Below, piece after piece: positions 1 to 9,038 of a stretch of 64,000 nt of DNA (its first letter is position 1; every line of letters starts with the position of its first letter). The translations under genes and the position numbers were made by a program. Source of the stretch: Streptomyces sp. NBC_01478 (GTDB lineage Bacteria; Actinomycetota; Actinomycetes; Streptomycetales; Streptomycetaceae); contig NZ_CP109444.1 of NCBI RefSeq assembly GCF_036227225.1, positions 3,825,501 through 3,889,500 of the forward strand, given 5' to 3'. A model generated the notes under the pieces. The model was not told where the DNA came from. It ran no database searches and worked only from the letters and a program-made list of their open reading frames with translations.

Positions 1-2367
1 TGAACTGACCGTGTTCCAGACCACCTTGGTGGCCGTGCCGGAGCTGACGGCGACCGGCCAGGCGGAGACGGCCGCGCCGGAGGCGGTGACGTCACCGACC
101 GGGACGGTGTGCCAGGTGTCGGTCTCGCCGCGCCGGTACTGCCAGGTCACGCCGGTGTAGGTCGTGAGCCCCTTGGCGGCGAGGGTCAGGCGGCGGGCGG
201 TCGTGTCTCCACTCGAAGGGGAGAGGATCGCCGCGCCGTCCGCGCCAACGCCGAAGCTGTAGGCGGTAGTTGCCGCGGAGAGGTTGCCGCCCGAGTCGAT
301 GGTACGGGCGTACAGCGTGTGCCAGCCGTTGGCCGGGTCGACGGAGACGGTGGCGGCGTCGCCGCCGTTGCCGTTGGTGGTGTCGAGCTTCTTGTTCGGG
401 ACGCTGCTGTTGTCCAGCCCCCAGTAGTAGCCCGCGCCGTCCGTGGAGGAGGTGTCGATGGTGCAGGTGTCGGCGGCGCCGGCCTTGGCCGTCCAGCCGT
501 TCTGGGTGTACGTGGCACAGGTGACGGTCGGTGCGACGGGCAGGCCGGTGTTCATCACGAACGTGGTGTAGCCGGTCCAACTGCCGTAGTCCGTACCGTC
601 GTAGGCCCGCACCCGGTACCGCAGATGCACACCCGCCGGAATGGCGGACGCGGACGGGATCGCGAGCTTCGCCGTCGCACCGGAGGCGACCGAGGCCGAA
701 GTCCCCGTGTACGTGTACGTGGTGTCCGCGTACGCCGGGTCCGCCGTGACCTCGAACTGCCCCTTCGTGGCCGACCCGTCGGAGTCGGTGACCTTCGCCG
801 AGAGAGTCGGGGTCAGCGAGGTGACATACCGCTTCCCGTTGTAGGCGTTGACCTGTGACGGGGCGATCGCGAGTGAACTCGGCGTCGAGGGATACGAGTT
901 GTACGTCACCGTCAGGTGCGGCTCGGTCGAGCCGTCGCCGGAGACGTAGTTGGCGGAGCGGAAGCGCCGCCAGGTCAGCGAGTCCGTCTCGCTCGCGCCG
1001 GCCACGCGCAGGCCGTAATTGGTCGAACCGTCGGCCCAGGCCTGCACGATGGCGTCGATGTCGAAGTTCATCGTGCCCGCGGGGCAGGAGGTGCTGTAGC
1101 CCAGCGCGGCGGTGTTGGTCACCGCGCCGGTGGCCGTGGTGGTGGGCTGGGCGGCCCAGGTGATGTCCGACGACGACCAGGTGGACGTGATGCGCCGCAC
1201 CTGGGTGCCCGCGCCGGTGGTGGCACAGGTCGAGGCGTAGTACGAGTACAGGGCGAGGTTCGTGTCGGTGATGTGCTTGCCGACGAACTTCGACACGTCG
1301 AACTTCAGATACGAGCGGGCCTTCGTGGTCCCCGCGTCGTACGTGCCCGACTTCAGCTCCGTCGAGGAGACCTGGGAGTCGGTGTAGTTGGTGGCCACCC
1401 AGGTGTCCGTCGTCACCGCGAGGGTGGAGGTGGGGTCGACGGTGACCGGGTAGGTCAGCTTCTGCTTGAAGTAGTCCGCGTCCGGGGTCAGGACCAGGGT
1501 CTGGGTGCCGTTGTCGGCGGTCTCCACCTTCGTGGCAACCTTCGCCTGGTGCTCGGACTCGCCGGAGGCCTTGTTCTTGGAGGAGTCCCACATCATCGGC
1601 GCGGGGGCTTCCGCCACCAACTTGCCGGCGGTGTCCTTCAGGAGCAGGTGTCCCGAGGCAGCCTGGGACAGTTCAAGTCCCTTGAGGGCGACGGGTATTC
1701 GGTACTCGAGCTGTCCGCCCGGCGCCTTGTCCAGCACCACGTTCTGGCTGAACCCCTGCGAGAGGGCGGTCACCGTCAGGGTCTGGCCGTCGCCCAGGGC
1801 GTAGGAGGCGGTGTCGTCCTTGATCTCCGGTGCGGGCAGCGTGTCGTCCCAGCCGAGGCCGAACGACTTCTTCCCCTTGGACACGGAGGCCAGCGCGGTG
1901 TCGCCGCCGTCCGACACCTTGATGTCGGCGGCCGCGACGTTCGGCTCCAGGGACGAACCGGCGTCGGACAGCGAGGTGTCGATGCCGTGCCACTTGCCGT
2001 CGACCTTCGTACGGATCGGTCCGGCGTACGTGGAGGTCTGCAGTTCACCGGACGGCAGCGCGTAGGTCGTGGAGTCGGCCGTGCGCTCCGACGTCACCTC
2101 GATCTTCCGGTCCTGAAGGCGGGCCATGAGCAGCGCCGCGTCCACCGAACCCGCCGTCGAGGCAGCCGACTTGGTGTCCGAAACGGCGGCCACGGAGGCC
2201 GTTGCATCGGTTCCGGTCGCGAAGGCGAGGTCGGTGGTCAGCGACATGAGGGCCGCTTCGGCCGCCAGCACCGTGGCGACCGCCAGAGCGGTACGTCGGG
2301 ACGGGACACGAGCCCGTCCGGCCCGCCCCCCGGAGCGCGGAAAAACGCGTCTCCCCTTGAACTTCAT
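1..2367 (-). CDS. DNRLRE-domain secreted surface protein, N-terminal 789 residues (partial)
   Basis: The reading frame is open from an ATG at 2367 to the first base of the window, so the C-terminal part lies outside. An AGGAGA Shine-Dalgarno sequence sits just upstream. The N terminus is a long basic signal region (MKFKGRRVFPR, then a hydrophobic stretch rich in Ala/Val/Leu). Around residues 300-480 the protein has the features of a DNRLRE domain (TDTWV, RSYLKFDVS, TWSSSDITWAAQPT, AIVQAWADGSTNYGLRV), followed by fibronectin-III/Ig-like beta-sandwich repeats. In Streptomyces this architecture belongs to very large extracellular proteins that often continue into RHS/YD or LamG repeats and sometimes end in a toxin domain; that end is not visible here. 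No neighbouring gene forms an obvious operon with it. Confidence 0.85.
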   Translation of the reverse strand, partial: MKFKGRRVFPRSGGRAGRARVPSRRTALAVATVLAAEAALMSLTTDLAFATGTDATASVAAVSDTKSAASTAGSVDAALLMARLQDRKIEVTSERTADSTTYALPSGELQTSTYAGPIRTKVDGKWHGIDTSLSDAGSSLEPNVAAADIKVSDGGDTALASVSKGKKSFGLGWDDTLPAPEIKDDTASYALGDGQTLTVTALSQGFSQNVVLDKAPGGQLEYRIPVALKGLELSQAASGHLLLKDTAGKLVAEAPAPMMWDSSKNKASGESEHQAKVATKVETADNGTQTLVLTPDADYFKQKLTYPVTVDPTSTLAVTTDTWVATNYTDSQVSSTELKSGTYDAGTTKARSYLKFDVSKFVGKHITDTNLALYSYYASTCATTGAGTQVRRITSTWSSSDITWAAQPTTTATGAVTNTAALGYSTSCPAGTMNFDIDAIVQAWADGSTNYGLRVAGASETDSLTWRRFRSANYVSGDGSTEPHLTVTYNSYPSTPSSLAIAPSQVNAYNGKRYVTSLTPTLSAKVTDSDGSATKGQFEVTADPAYADTTYTYTGTSASVASGATAKLAIPSASAIPAGVHLRYRVRAYDGTDYGSWTGYTTFVMNTGLPVAPTVTCATYTQNGWTAKAGAADTCTIDTSSTDGAGYYWGLDNSSVPNKKLDTTNGNGGDAATVSVDPANGWHTLYARTIDSGGNLSAATTAYSFGVGADGAAILSPSSGDTTARRLTLAAKGLTTYTGVTWQYRRGETDTWHTVPVGDVTASGAAVSAWPVAVSSGTATKVVWNTVSS

Positions 2368-2706
2368 CCCATCTCCTGTGATCACACGGCGGCGCACCAC
2401 GCGCCACCGGAGCGGTGATCATAAGGTCGGAATTCGATGAAGAAATTGCAATGACGGCGTCAACGCGGACCCATGAGCGCCTCTTTGCAGCTCGCGTTTC
2501 ATGCTTCACAGCCGCACATGGAAACGTTCGGGCAACGAAATGGCAAAGCCGCACAGGGAGGACGGCCGTCTTTATTTCGGAAGAAGCGGAGTGATTGGTT
2601 CCATTCCGCTTCCCCTCCGCTTCCGCGACGGCCCCATGACCCGCCCCACAGCCCGCCCCACCCCTCTGACCTGCTGGTTCGTGAATCGTGGTGCAACCGT
2701 TACGAC
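2368..2706. other. Intergenic region of 339 nt with an 18-bp element shared with 12002-12019
   Basis: There is no convincing gene here. The stretch is less GC-rich than its surroundings and should carry the promoter of the DNRLRE protein. At 2502-2519 lies TGCTTCACAGCCGCACAT, found again exactly at 12002-12019. Both copies lie upstream of minus-strand genes for secreted proteins. Read on the minus strand the element begins ATG TGC GGC TGT GAA GCA and is followed here directly by a stop codon. Confidence 0.6.
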
Positions 2707-4311
2707 TCAGACAGGCGCCCGCACCGCCTCGACGAGGGACGCCCCCAGCGGCAGGCCGTGACAGGCCCGCACCTCGAAGCCCGCCTCCGCCAGCAGGCGG
2801 CCGTAGTGGGCCTCGTCCCGCTCCCGGCCGCCCACGTTGCACAGCATGTGGACGTCCCAGGCGACCGCCGTCGGGGTGGGCAACAGGCGTTCCACCAGCA
2901 GGAGTTGGGTGCCGGGGTGCATGGCCTCGGCGCACCTGCGGAGGATGGCGAGGCAGCGGTCGTCGTCCCAGTCGTGGAGGACCCGGGAGAGGAGATAGAC
3001 GTCTCCGCCCTCCGGTACGGACTGGGTGAAATCGCCCGCGACGAAGGAGCAGCGCTCGGGCAGATGGGCGCGGGCCTCCTCCAGGGCACCCGGGCGTTCG
3101 AAGAGCACGCCCTCCAAGTGGGCGTGGGTGCGCAGCAGTCGGGCGAGCAGCGCGCCGTTTCCGCCGCCCACGTCGACCACGCGCTTCACCGCCGAGAAGT
3201 CGATCAGTGTCGGTACCGGGGCGAACATCTCGGCGCTCGCCGCCATCGCCCGGTGGAACAGGCTTCCCAGTTCCGGGTGTTGGGCGAAATACGCGAAGTG
3301 GTGCTGCCCGTGGCGGTGGGCGAAGGCTTCCTCGCCGGTGCGTACGGCGTGGGTCAGGCCGGTGAAGGAGTCGTAGAACGGGCCGCCGTAGAGCTGTGCC
3401 AGCGGGTGGAGGGAGAACTCCGTTCCGGTGCGCAGGGGTTGGCCGGTGGCGGTGAGGTGGTAGGTGCCGTCGGCGGAGGTCAGCAGGCCCAGTGAGGTGA
3501 GGTAGCGGAGCAGGCGGCGCAGGGCGTCAGGGTGGGTGGCGGTGAGGTCGGCGAGGGTGTCGGCGTCGAGGCCCGGGTGGTCGGCGAGGTGGTCGGCGAT
3601 GTTCAACTCGGCCATCGTGGCGACCGCTTGGGTGGCCCAGGCGCCGGTCATGACGCCGAGCAGCGCGGCCGTGGGGTCGGGCAGCGGGTCGTGGCGGCCG
3701 GGGAGGCGGAGTTCGAAGCGGCGGTGGGTGGCGGTGCGGTGGTAGAGGACGGTGACGTTCTCGTGGCCGTTGTAGCCGCCGCCGTCGGGGACCGCGCCGC
3801 CCCGCTCCTGGAGGAGGAGCCGCAGGCCGGCGGGGACCACCGGGCCGGGTGCGGTGACCGCGAAGGCGTGGTGCGACTCGTGTTCCGCCTCGCGTTCGTC
3901 CGCCGCCACGGCTTCCAACGCGGAGTCCGGGGCTACCGGCAGCGCGAAGATCTCGACGCTGCGGGTGCCGACCGCCACGTGCACGATGCCCACCGGGAGG
4001 TCGGCGAGTGCCGGGCCGTAGCGGCGGGTGAGGCGGTCGCGGACGACCACGCTCGGGGTGACGTTGCCCGGTTCGAGGCCGAGGCGGCACAGTTCCTCGC
4101 GGAGGCCGTCGAGGGAGTCGGGGAAGACGAGGACGGCGGTGTGGTCGAAGACCAAGTGCCGTGCCACGTCCGCCCGTTCGGCGGGGGCCAGGCCCGGGAG
4201 CAGCTCGGCGAGGACGTCGTCCGTGTCGTGGGCCTCGACGTAGGCCGCCGCGCGCTCGATGCGTGCTACGTCGGGCTCGGCGAGGCGCGCCTGTACGACG
4301 GGGAAGTTCAT
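2707..4311 (-). CDS. Two-domain SAM-dependent O-methyltransferase with unusual N-terminal domain
   Basis: The C-terminal ~340 residues form a plant-type (family 2) O-methyltransferase: a winged-helix dimerisation segment (AELNIADHLADHPGLDADTLADL), the SAM-binding motif VVDVGGGNGALLARL, and LSRVLHDWDDDRC containing the probable catalytic His. The first ~190 residues are extra compared with the usual 330-350-residue family and I do not recognise them (motifs RYGPALADLPVGIVHVAV and HESHHAFAV). The gene starts 42 nt after the flavin hydroxylase on the same strand, so the two are probably one transcript. A methyltransferase after an aromatic hydroxylase suggests O-methylation of the newly introduced phenol, but the substrate is not known. 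The N-terminal domain might bind substrate or form a second active site. Confidence 0.85.
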   Translation of the reverse strand: MNFPVVQARLAEPDVARIERAAAYVEAHDTDDVLAELLPGLAPAERADVARHLVFDHTAVLVFPDSLDGLREELCRLGLEPGNVTPSVVVRDRLTRRYGPALADLPVGIVHVAVGTRSVEIFALPVAPDSALEAVAADEREAEHESHHAFAVTAPGPVVPAGLRLLLQERGGAVPDGGGYNGHENVTVLYHRTATHRRFELRLPGRHDPLPDPTAALLGVMTGAWATQAVATMAELNIADHLADHPGLDADTLADLTATHPDALRRLLRYLTSLGLLTSADGTYHLTATGQPLRTGTEFSLHPLAQLYGGPFYDSFTGLTHAVRTGEEAFAHRHGQHHFAYFAQHPELGSLFHRAMAASAEMFAPVPTLIDFSAVKRVVDVGGGNGALLARLLRTHAHLEGVLFERPGALEEARAHLPERCSFVAGDFTQSVPEGGDVYLLSRVLHDWDDDRCLAILRRCAEAMHPGTQLLLVERLLPTPTAVAWDVHMLCNVGGRERDEAHYGRLLAEAGFEVRACHGLPLGASLVEAVRAPV

Positions 4312-4353
4312 GAGGGGGTTCCCGGTGATCGTGGGTGGGGACGGGAGACGGGC

Positions 4354-5580
4354 TCAGATGCCGGTGTAGTTCTCGGCGAAGAAGTCCTGGTGCGTGCGGG
4401 AGGTGCGCAGGCTGTCGAGACGGGCGTACTGGAGCGCGCGGCCGTAGCGGGCGCGGGCGTCGACGGTGTTCCCGGTGTCCTCGGCGGACGGGCCGTGCAG
4501 CAGGCCGCTCATCCAGTGCGAGAACTCGTGGGCCCGCCAGACGCGGGGCAGACAGTCGGCGGCGTACCGGGCGAGGTCGCTCTCGTCGTCGCGGGTGAGC
4601 GCCGACACCAGGGCCCGGGCGAGGCGTTCGGCCTGGAGTACGGCGAGATTGGCGCCCTTGGCGGCGGAGGGGCTGATGAGTCCGGCCGCGTCGCCCGCGA
4701 GCCAGAGGCGTCCGGCACCGAGGTCGTCCAGGACGTCGGAGCGCAGGTCGACGACCGCCTTCTCCAGTACGGGACCGTCCTTGAGCACGCCGAACTCGTC
4801 CGTACGCAGCCGGGTCGCGAGCTCGCTCCAGATCCGGTCCTCGCTCCAGTCGGCGGGATCGTTTCCTCGCGGGCACTGGAGGTAGTAGCGGGTGGCGGTC
4901 GCCGTACGGGCCATGTGCCCGGCGAATCCCCGTTCGTGCAGGGCGTATCCGACGGCGTCCAGGCTGGGCGGCGCCTCGACCAGCACCGCGAGCCAGCTCA
5001 CGCCGTGGTCCCAGCGGGCCGTGCGGGTGCCGTGTGCGGCCATGGTGGCGCGGGCGACTCCCCGGTGTCCGTCGCACCCGGCGACGTAACGCCCGACGAC
5101 GTCCGTGCCGCCCGCGCCGTCCGCGCCGTCGGAGACCCGGACCCGGCCGTCCTCGGTGATCTCCTCGACCTCGGTGTCGAAGCGGATGTCGCCGCCGCGT
5201 CGGAGGTACTCGGCGAGCAGGTCCCGCACCAACTCCTGCTGCGGGTAGACGGTATGGACCTCACCGCGCCCCAACGCGCCGTAGTCGAGGGTGAATTCAC
5301 CCCGCTCGCTACGGAAGAGGCAGGTCTGATGGGTCCGTCCCCGGGCCGACAGCCCGTCCGCCAGCCCGTGTTGGGTGAGGACGCGGACGGAGTGGGCGGC
5401 CAGGAATCCGGCTCTGGCCCGCCCTTCCACCGCTTCGCGTCCACGCCGTTCCAGGATCACGCAGTCGATGCCGCGGTCCAGCAGCAGGTTCCCCAGGACG
5501 AGCCCCGCCGGGCCTGCCCCGACGATCACCACCCCGGTCCGTACTCCGGTCCGCGCGCCGGAGTCGAATCGTTTCCCCAC
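4354..5580 (-). CDS. FAD-dependent aromatic hydroxylase, divergent 4-hydroxybenzoate 3-monooxygenase (PobA) family
   Basis: The protein has the FAD dinucleotide motif VVIVGAGPAGLVLGNLL, the PobA-like segment RARAGFLAAHSVRVL, the RYYLQCPRGN...DWSEDRIW substrate region and a second FAD motif GRLWLAGDAAGLISPS. All line up with the class A hydroxylase that turns 4-hydroxybenzoate into protocatechuate with NADPH and oxygen. One departure from the family as I recall it: the usual His in the GDAAH motif is Gly here, so substrate or chemistry may have changed. The frame can be extended to a TTG at 5610, but I chose the GTG at 5580 because an AGGGG sequence precedes it and because an inverted repeat (5591-5632) would otherwise sit inside the coding sequence. 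It is the first gene of a two-gene operon with the O-methyltransferase. Confidence 0.85.
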   Translation of the reverse strand: MGKRFDSGARTGVRTGVVIVGAGPAGLVLGNLLLDRGIDCVILERRGREAVEGRARAGFLAAHSVRVLTQHGLADGLSARGRTHQTCLFRSERGEFTLDYGALGRGEVHTVYPQQELVRDLLAEYLRRGGDIRFDTEVEEITEDGRVRVSDGADGAGGTDVVGRYVAGCDGHRGVARATMAAHGTRTARWDHGVSWLAVLVEAPPSLDAVGYALHERGFAGHMARTATATRYYLQCPRGNDPADWSEDRIWSELATRLRTDEFGVLKDGPVLEKAVVDLRSDVLDDLGAGRLWLAGDAAGLISPSAAKGANLAVLQAERLARALVSALTRDDESDLARYAADCLPRVWRAHEFSHWMSGLLHGPSAEDTGNTVDARARYGRALQYARLDSLRTSRTHQDFFAENYTGI

Positions 5581-5590
5581 AACCACCCCT

Positions 5591-5632
5591 GATCTTGCTT
5601 TTCTGGCCAAGTGGTTTCATATCAGCAAGATC
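5591..5632 (-). promoter_or_regulatory. Inverted repeat in the hydroxylase/methyltransferase promoter, possible operator
   Basis: Two perfect 9-bp arms, GATCTTGCT (5591-5599) and AGCAAGATC (5624-5632), flank 24 bp of AT-richer DNA immediately upstream of the preferred start of the PobA-like gene. Position and symmetry suit a dimeric repressor site. No regulator gene is adjacent, so the cognate protein is unknown. Confidence 0.45.
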
Positions 5633-5711
5633 AGGTAGATGAGCAATCGAAGGCGACTTCTTAGCCCATAAGGGCCAACTGGGCATATGTCACTGGCCGT
5701 TGACGCGATCG

Positions 5712-7052
5712 TCAGTGATCGTTGTCCAGGTGCAGCTTCAGCAGGTCCACGCCGTAGTCGCCGCCGTTGGGGGTGCGGATGATGGTGTGGATGTGCTGCT
5801 GGGTCGGGGTGCCGTTGGGACCCCCCATGCCGCCCTTCGTGCCGTAGGCGAGCGGCGACTGGGCGTCGTACTCGATGAGGACGACCGGGCTGTGCACGCG
5901 GTAGTAGAAGGCGGAGGAGTCCTTGGTCTCGCCGATCCAGTAGAAGTAGGTCGCGTCGAGGTGGTCCTCGACCTCGGACATCTTCACTTCGGCGTGGCCG
6001 TCGTTCATGTTGCCGACGTAGACGCGCACCAGGTCGAGCAGGTTCTGCTTCTGGGCGCTGGTGAAGTCCTTGGCGACGAGCCCCTGGTAGGCGAGCTTGG
6101 CGTTGTCCTGGCCGGCGCCCGCCTTCATGTTGTCGCCGGCCTTCTTGTCGCTGGAGATCACCTTGGCGCGCTGGGCGGCGGTGAGCGAGCGCAGGAGGGT
6201 GAGACCGGCCGTGGTCTCGGTCTTGAAGAGGGTGATCTTCTCGCCCTTGTAGGTGGCGGAGGTCGGTTCGGACCCCATGAAGGTCGGGGTCATCACGACC
6301 TGGTCGCCGAGCACGAAGAAGTTGATGGCCACGTGGTGGCCCTCGTACTGGAAGCCCCACGGCTTGGTGGTCGACGGCGTCCCCATGAAGGTGAAGAAGT
6401 ACGCGCCCTCGGTGAGCGTGTCCCGGTTCCCGCCGCTGTAGTCGCCGAGGAAGGCGTTCAGCTTCATGATGTTGCGGGTCTGGGTGAGCCCGTCGGCGGA
6501 CAGCGCGGCGCCGAGCAGCGCGTAGCCCAACTCCCGCTTCTTCGCGGTGACATCACCCATCCGCACGCCCTTGCGCTGGTACCCGTCGACGTTGCTCCAG
6601 GCCAGCCACTCGTCGTTGTCGACGTCGAACGTGCAGGACTTGCGTTCCTTGGCGCTGAGCCCGTCGAGGAAGGCCTGCGCGGCCTTGACGATCCCGTCCG
6701 TCGAGACGTCGGTGGAGTGGATCGAGTACAGCCCGTCGGTGATCTTGCCGTCGGTGGTCAGGCCCTTGAAGTCGGCGTACTTGACCTCACTCTGCCCGGG
6801 ACCCATGCCGTTGCCCCCTCCCCCGGGCCCGCCGGACGGCATCGCCCCGGTTGACATGCCTCCGCCGGGGCCGCCCGAGGGGGCGCCGTTCGGGGCGCCG
6901 GAGGACGAGGAAGCGGTGGCCGTGTCGGAGGCGTCCGACGAGCAGCCGGTCATGGTCGCCACGGCGGCGACTCCGCCGGCGAGCAGCGCCTTGTTCATGA
7001 ACCAGCGGCGGCTGCGGTCGGCTTCGGGGGTGCGGGGGCGGTGTCCGTGCAT
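5712..7052 (-). CDS. DUF3500 domain Tat-exported lipoprotein
   Basis: I placed the start at the ATG at 7052, 10 nt after a GGGAGG site; a longer frame upstream lacks support. The N terminus has a twin-arginine motif (SRRWFMNK), a hydrophobic stretch and a lipobox-like TMTGC at about residue 35. A long Ser/Gly/Pro/Met-rich linker follows, probably a flexible tether. The remaining ~350 residues match the DUF3500 family (TFDVDNDEWLAWSNVDGYQRKGV, GFQYEGHHVAINFFVLGD, HSPVVLIEYDAQSPLAYG, and a C-terminal HIHTIIRTPNGGDYG motif). DUF3500 proteins are extracellular with no established activity. The conserved His-rich segments could bind metal, which is inference. The gene stands alone, 70 nt or more from its same-strand neighbour. 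Confidence 0.85.
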   Translation of the reverse strand: MHGHRPRTPEADRSRRWFMNKALLAGGVAAVATMTGCSSDASDTATASSSSGAPNGAPSGGPGGGMSTGAMPSGGPGGGGNGMGPGQSEVKYADFKGLTTDGKITDGLYSIHSTDVSTDGIVKAAQAFLDGLSAKERKSCTFDVDNDEWLAWSNVDGYQRKGVRMGDVTAKKRELGYALLGAALSADGLTQTRNIMKLNAFLGDYSGGNRDTLTEGAYFFTFMGTPSTTKPWGFQYEGHHVAINFFVLGDQVVMTPTFMGSEPTSATYKGEKITLFKTETTAGLTLLRSLTAAQRAKVISSDKKAGDNMKAGAGQDNAKLAYQGLVAKDFTSAQKQNLLDLVRVYVGNMNDGHAEVKMSEVEDHLDATYFYWIGETKDSSAFYYRVHSPVVLIEYDAQSPLAYGTKGGMGGPNGTPTQQHIHTIIRTPNGGDYGVDLLKLHLDNDH

Positions 7053-7112
7053 ACGGCCCAACCTCCCGCACCAACCTGAGCCGAACCTGAAGCCCCGTCC
7101 AGCTTCCTGACC

Positions 7113-7222
7113 AGCGCCAACCACCTCGGTACGTCGATTTCCACCCTTACGGTCCTGCCCGGCGGCGGCACCCGCTCCACCACCTCCCACCGGTCCGCGA
7201 GCGCCTCGACGAGCACGAGCCC
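7113..7222 (-). pseudogene. Remnant of the C terminus of a GHKL ATP-binding (anti-sigma-like) protein
   Basis: A short minus-strand frame reads LVEALADRWEVVERVPPPG then TVRVEIDVP. This resembles the last ~35 residues of the single-domain HATPase_c regulatory proteins common in Streptomyces (usually ...LVEALADRWG...GKTVWFEL). Everything N-terminal to it is missing: the 5' side runs straight into the start of the plus-strand catalase gene, so no ATP-binding N or G boxes can be encoded. I read it as a decayed gene end. Similarity is judged by eye over few residues. Confidence 0.45.
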
Positions 7223-7285
7223 GCGCCACCTGGACCAAGTTCATCCTCACCCTGTGATGGTGACCACGGGTGCGATGATGCCGCC

Positions 7286-8281
7286 ATGGCACAGTCACCG
7301 CAGGACTCCTCGGTCACCGAAGACGGAATGACCGCGGCTCAGGCCGTCGACCGGATCGAAGCCGCCGCGCGTCCACGCCCGCACGATCGCCGCCTGCACG
7401 CGCGCGGGGCCGTCTACGACGCGCGGTTCGTGCCCACCGGGCAGATCGCGAAGTGGACGACCGCCACCTGTCTCACCGCCGAGTCCGACGCGGTCATCCG
7501 GTTCTCGAACGGGTCCGGCAATTTCGCCGCCGACGACCGGGCGCGTGGCGTGCGCGGTATGGCGGTCAAGTTCCTTGAGGGGGACGGCAGTAGCGAGGAC
7601 GCCAAGGCCGTCATGGACCTGGTCGCCGCGAACTTCCGGGTCTTCCCGAGCCACAATCCCGAGGGGTTCATCGACCTGGTGGAGGCGTTGGGGAAGGCGG
7701 GCGCGGAGGGCGGGTTCGCGGACCGGGCCAAGGGAAAGCTGGCCGCGGCCGGGAAGTTCGCCACCGTCCTCGCCCAACACCCCGAAAGCCGGGGCGCGTT
7801 GAAGTCCTTCGCGGGGCAGCAGGCGCCGGTGAGTTTCGCCACCACGCGCTACGACGGCCTGCACGCCTTCGTGTTGGTCGACGAGTCGGGCGTACGACGG
7901 CCCTTCCGCTACCGTCTCGTGCCCCAACTGGGCGAGGTCGAGATCGATCCGGCGTACGCGGAGACACTGGCCCCGGACTTCCTCATCGGTGAGCTGGACT
8001 CACGGCTCGGCACCGGGCCGGTCACCTTCACCGTGGTGTGCCAGTTCGCGGAACCGACCGACCCGACCCACGACCCCTCACAAGCGTGGCCGGAACACCG
8101 TCCGCTCATCCCGGCGGGCCATCTGCACGTGACGGCCCGCTCGCCGCGCGAGGACCACTGGCAGCACCAGGTCTTCGACCCCACCCGCCTCGCCCCCGGC
8201 GTAGAAGCGTCCGACGACAAGATGCTGGCGTTCCGCCGCCACGCCTACTCCGTCTCGGCGGAACGCCGACTCGCCCCGTAG
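7286..8281 (+). CDS. Catalase-related heme peroxidase (SrpA-type small catalase family)
   Basis: At 331 residues this is a mini-catalase. Catalase landmarks are visible: the distal-His segment RLHARGAVYDARF, then AVIRFSNGSGNFAADDRARGV followed by RGMAVKF, and the C-terminal LAFRRHAYSVSAERR carrying the Arg/Tyr pair expected to ligate heme. Such proteins lack the long N- and C-terminal extensions of true catalases and generally act as organic peroxidases. No signal peptide is visible, so it is probably cytoplasmic. It is preceded on the other strand by the DUF3500 gene and the GHKL remnant, and seems monocistronic. Confidence 0.9.
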   Translation: MAQSPQDSSVTEDGMTAAQAVDRIEAAARPRPHDRRLHARGAVYDARFVPTGQIAKWTTATCLTAESDAVIRFSNGSGNFAADDRARGVRGMAVKFLEGDGSSEDAKAVMDLVAANFRVFPSHNPEGFIDLVEALGKAGAEGGFADRAKGKLAAAGKFATVLAQHPESRGALKSFAGQQAPVSFATTRYDGLHAFVLVDESGVRRPFRYRLVPQLGEVEIDPAYAETLAPDFLIGELDSRLGTGPVTFTVVCQFAEPTDPTHDPSQAWPEHRPLIPAGHLHVTARSPREDHWQHQVFDPTRLAPGVEASDDKMLAFRRHAYSVSAERRLAP

Positions 8282-8428
8282 GCCCGGCCCGGCCTGATCG
8301 CACCACCTCGCCGTCTTGATTGCGTATCCGTCGAATGTCCCGTCCGCCCGGTGCCGACCGCACCACCATGGGGCGCGGGCGAACGGCCGTTCGCTTCACG
8401 GAGCGGAACCTGGACACGGAGGACAGCA

Positions 8429-8923
8429 ATGCACTTACTCCGGACACATCCGATACCCAGAAAGCTGGCGGGACTCGTCGCGGGGGCGGGTCTGGTGCTC
8501 ACCATGTTGCTGGGCGCGGCACCGGCGCATGCGGTGCAGGCACCGGACTCGGCTTCCCCTGCGGTCAGTTCGAGCGCACAGCACACGCAGTCGACCGCGC
8601 TCGTGAGCTCGCCGGCGATCTCGCCGGCCGCCGAGCGCATTCGGTACGTCGACACCAACACCTACGACTGCCCGTACGGGCGGCTGTGCGCCCGCGTGTG
8701 GGACCCGAACGTCGGCAGGTACAAGGTGTTCGACCTGTACACCTGCCACACCTACTCGCTCTCCTACTGGAACGACACCGGCGGCTTCTACAACAACCAG
8801 ACCACCGGCACCGTGGCCCAGTTCTACAACCAGAGCGGCGGAGTCGTCCTCAGCTCCACCGCGTACGGCACGGCCCCCTCGGGCTGGGACTGGGGCCCGA
8901 TCTGGAAGATCAAGAACTGCTGA
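8429..8923 (+). CDS. Small secreted peptidase-inhibitor-I36-like protein, with a TTA codon
   Basis: The start is the ATG at 8429, 7-8 nt after GGAGG. A classical signal peptide (RKLAGLVAGAG, LTMLLGAAPAHA) is followed by a Ser/Ala-rich linker and a ~85-residue Cys/Tyr/Trp-rich domain (CPYGRLCARVWDPN, TCHTYSLSYWNDTGGFYNNQTTG, WGPIWKIKNC). The pattern matches the I36 / beta-gamma-crystallin-like secreted proteins of Streptomyces, several of which inhibit metallopeptidases. Four cysteines probably form two disulfides. The third codon is TTA (8435-8437), which in Streptomyces is read only by the bldA tRNA, so production should be tied to development. The inhibitor role is from family resemblance only. 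Confidence 0.75.
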   Translation: MHLLRTHPIPRKLAGLVAGAGLVLTMLLGAAPAHAVQAPDSASPAVSSSAQHTQSTALVSSPAISPAAERIRYVDTNTYDCPYGRLCARVWDPNVGRYKVFDLYTCHTYSLSYWNDTGGFYNNQTTGTVAQFYNQSGGVVLSSTAYGTAPSGWDWGPIWKIKNC

Positions 8924-9038
8924 CCCACAGCACCACGCACCATCCACAGCACTGCGCACCACACCGCGCCCGCCGCACGGCCGTACCCCGGCCCGCGGCG
9001 GGCGCTCCCGCGCGCCCATCGCACCCCCGCACACCCCC

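Noticed and set aside
92..1591. Long minus-strand open frame of 499 codons
   Set aside because: It is an out-of-frame shadow of the DNRLRE protein: the product is Arg/Gly/His-rich without structure, while the frame from 2367 has a signal peptide and domain motifs.
2499..2696. Minus-strand 65-codon frame ending in MCGCEA
   Set aside because: No ribosome site; only the 18-bp element inside it is noteworthy, and that is reported separately.
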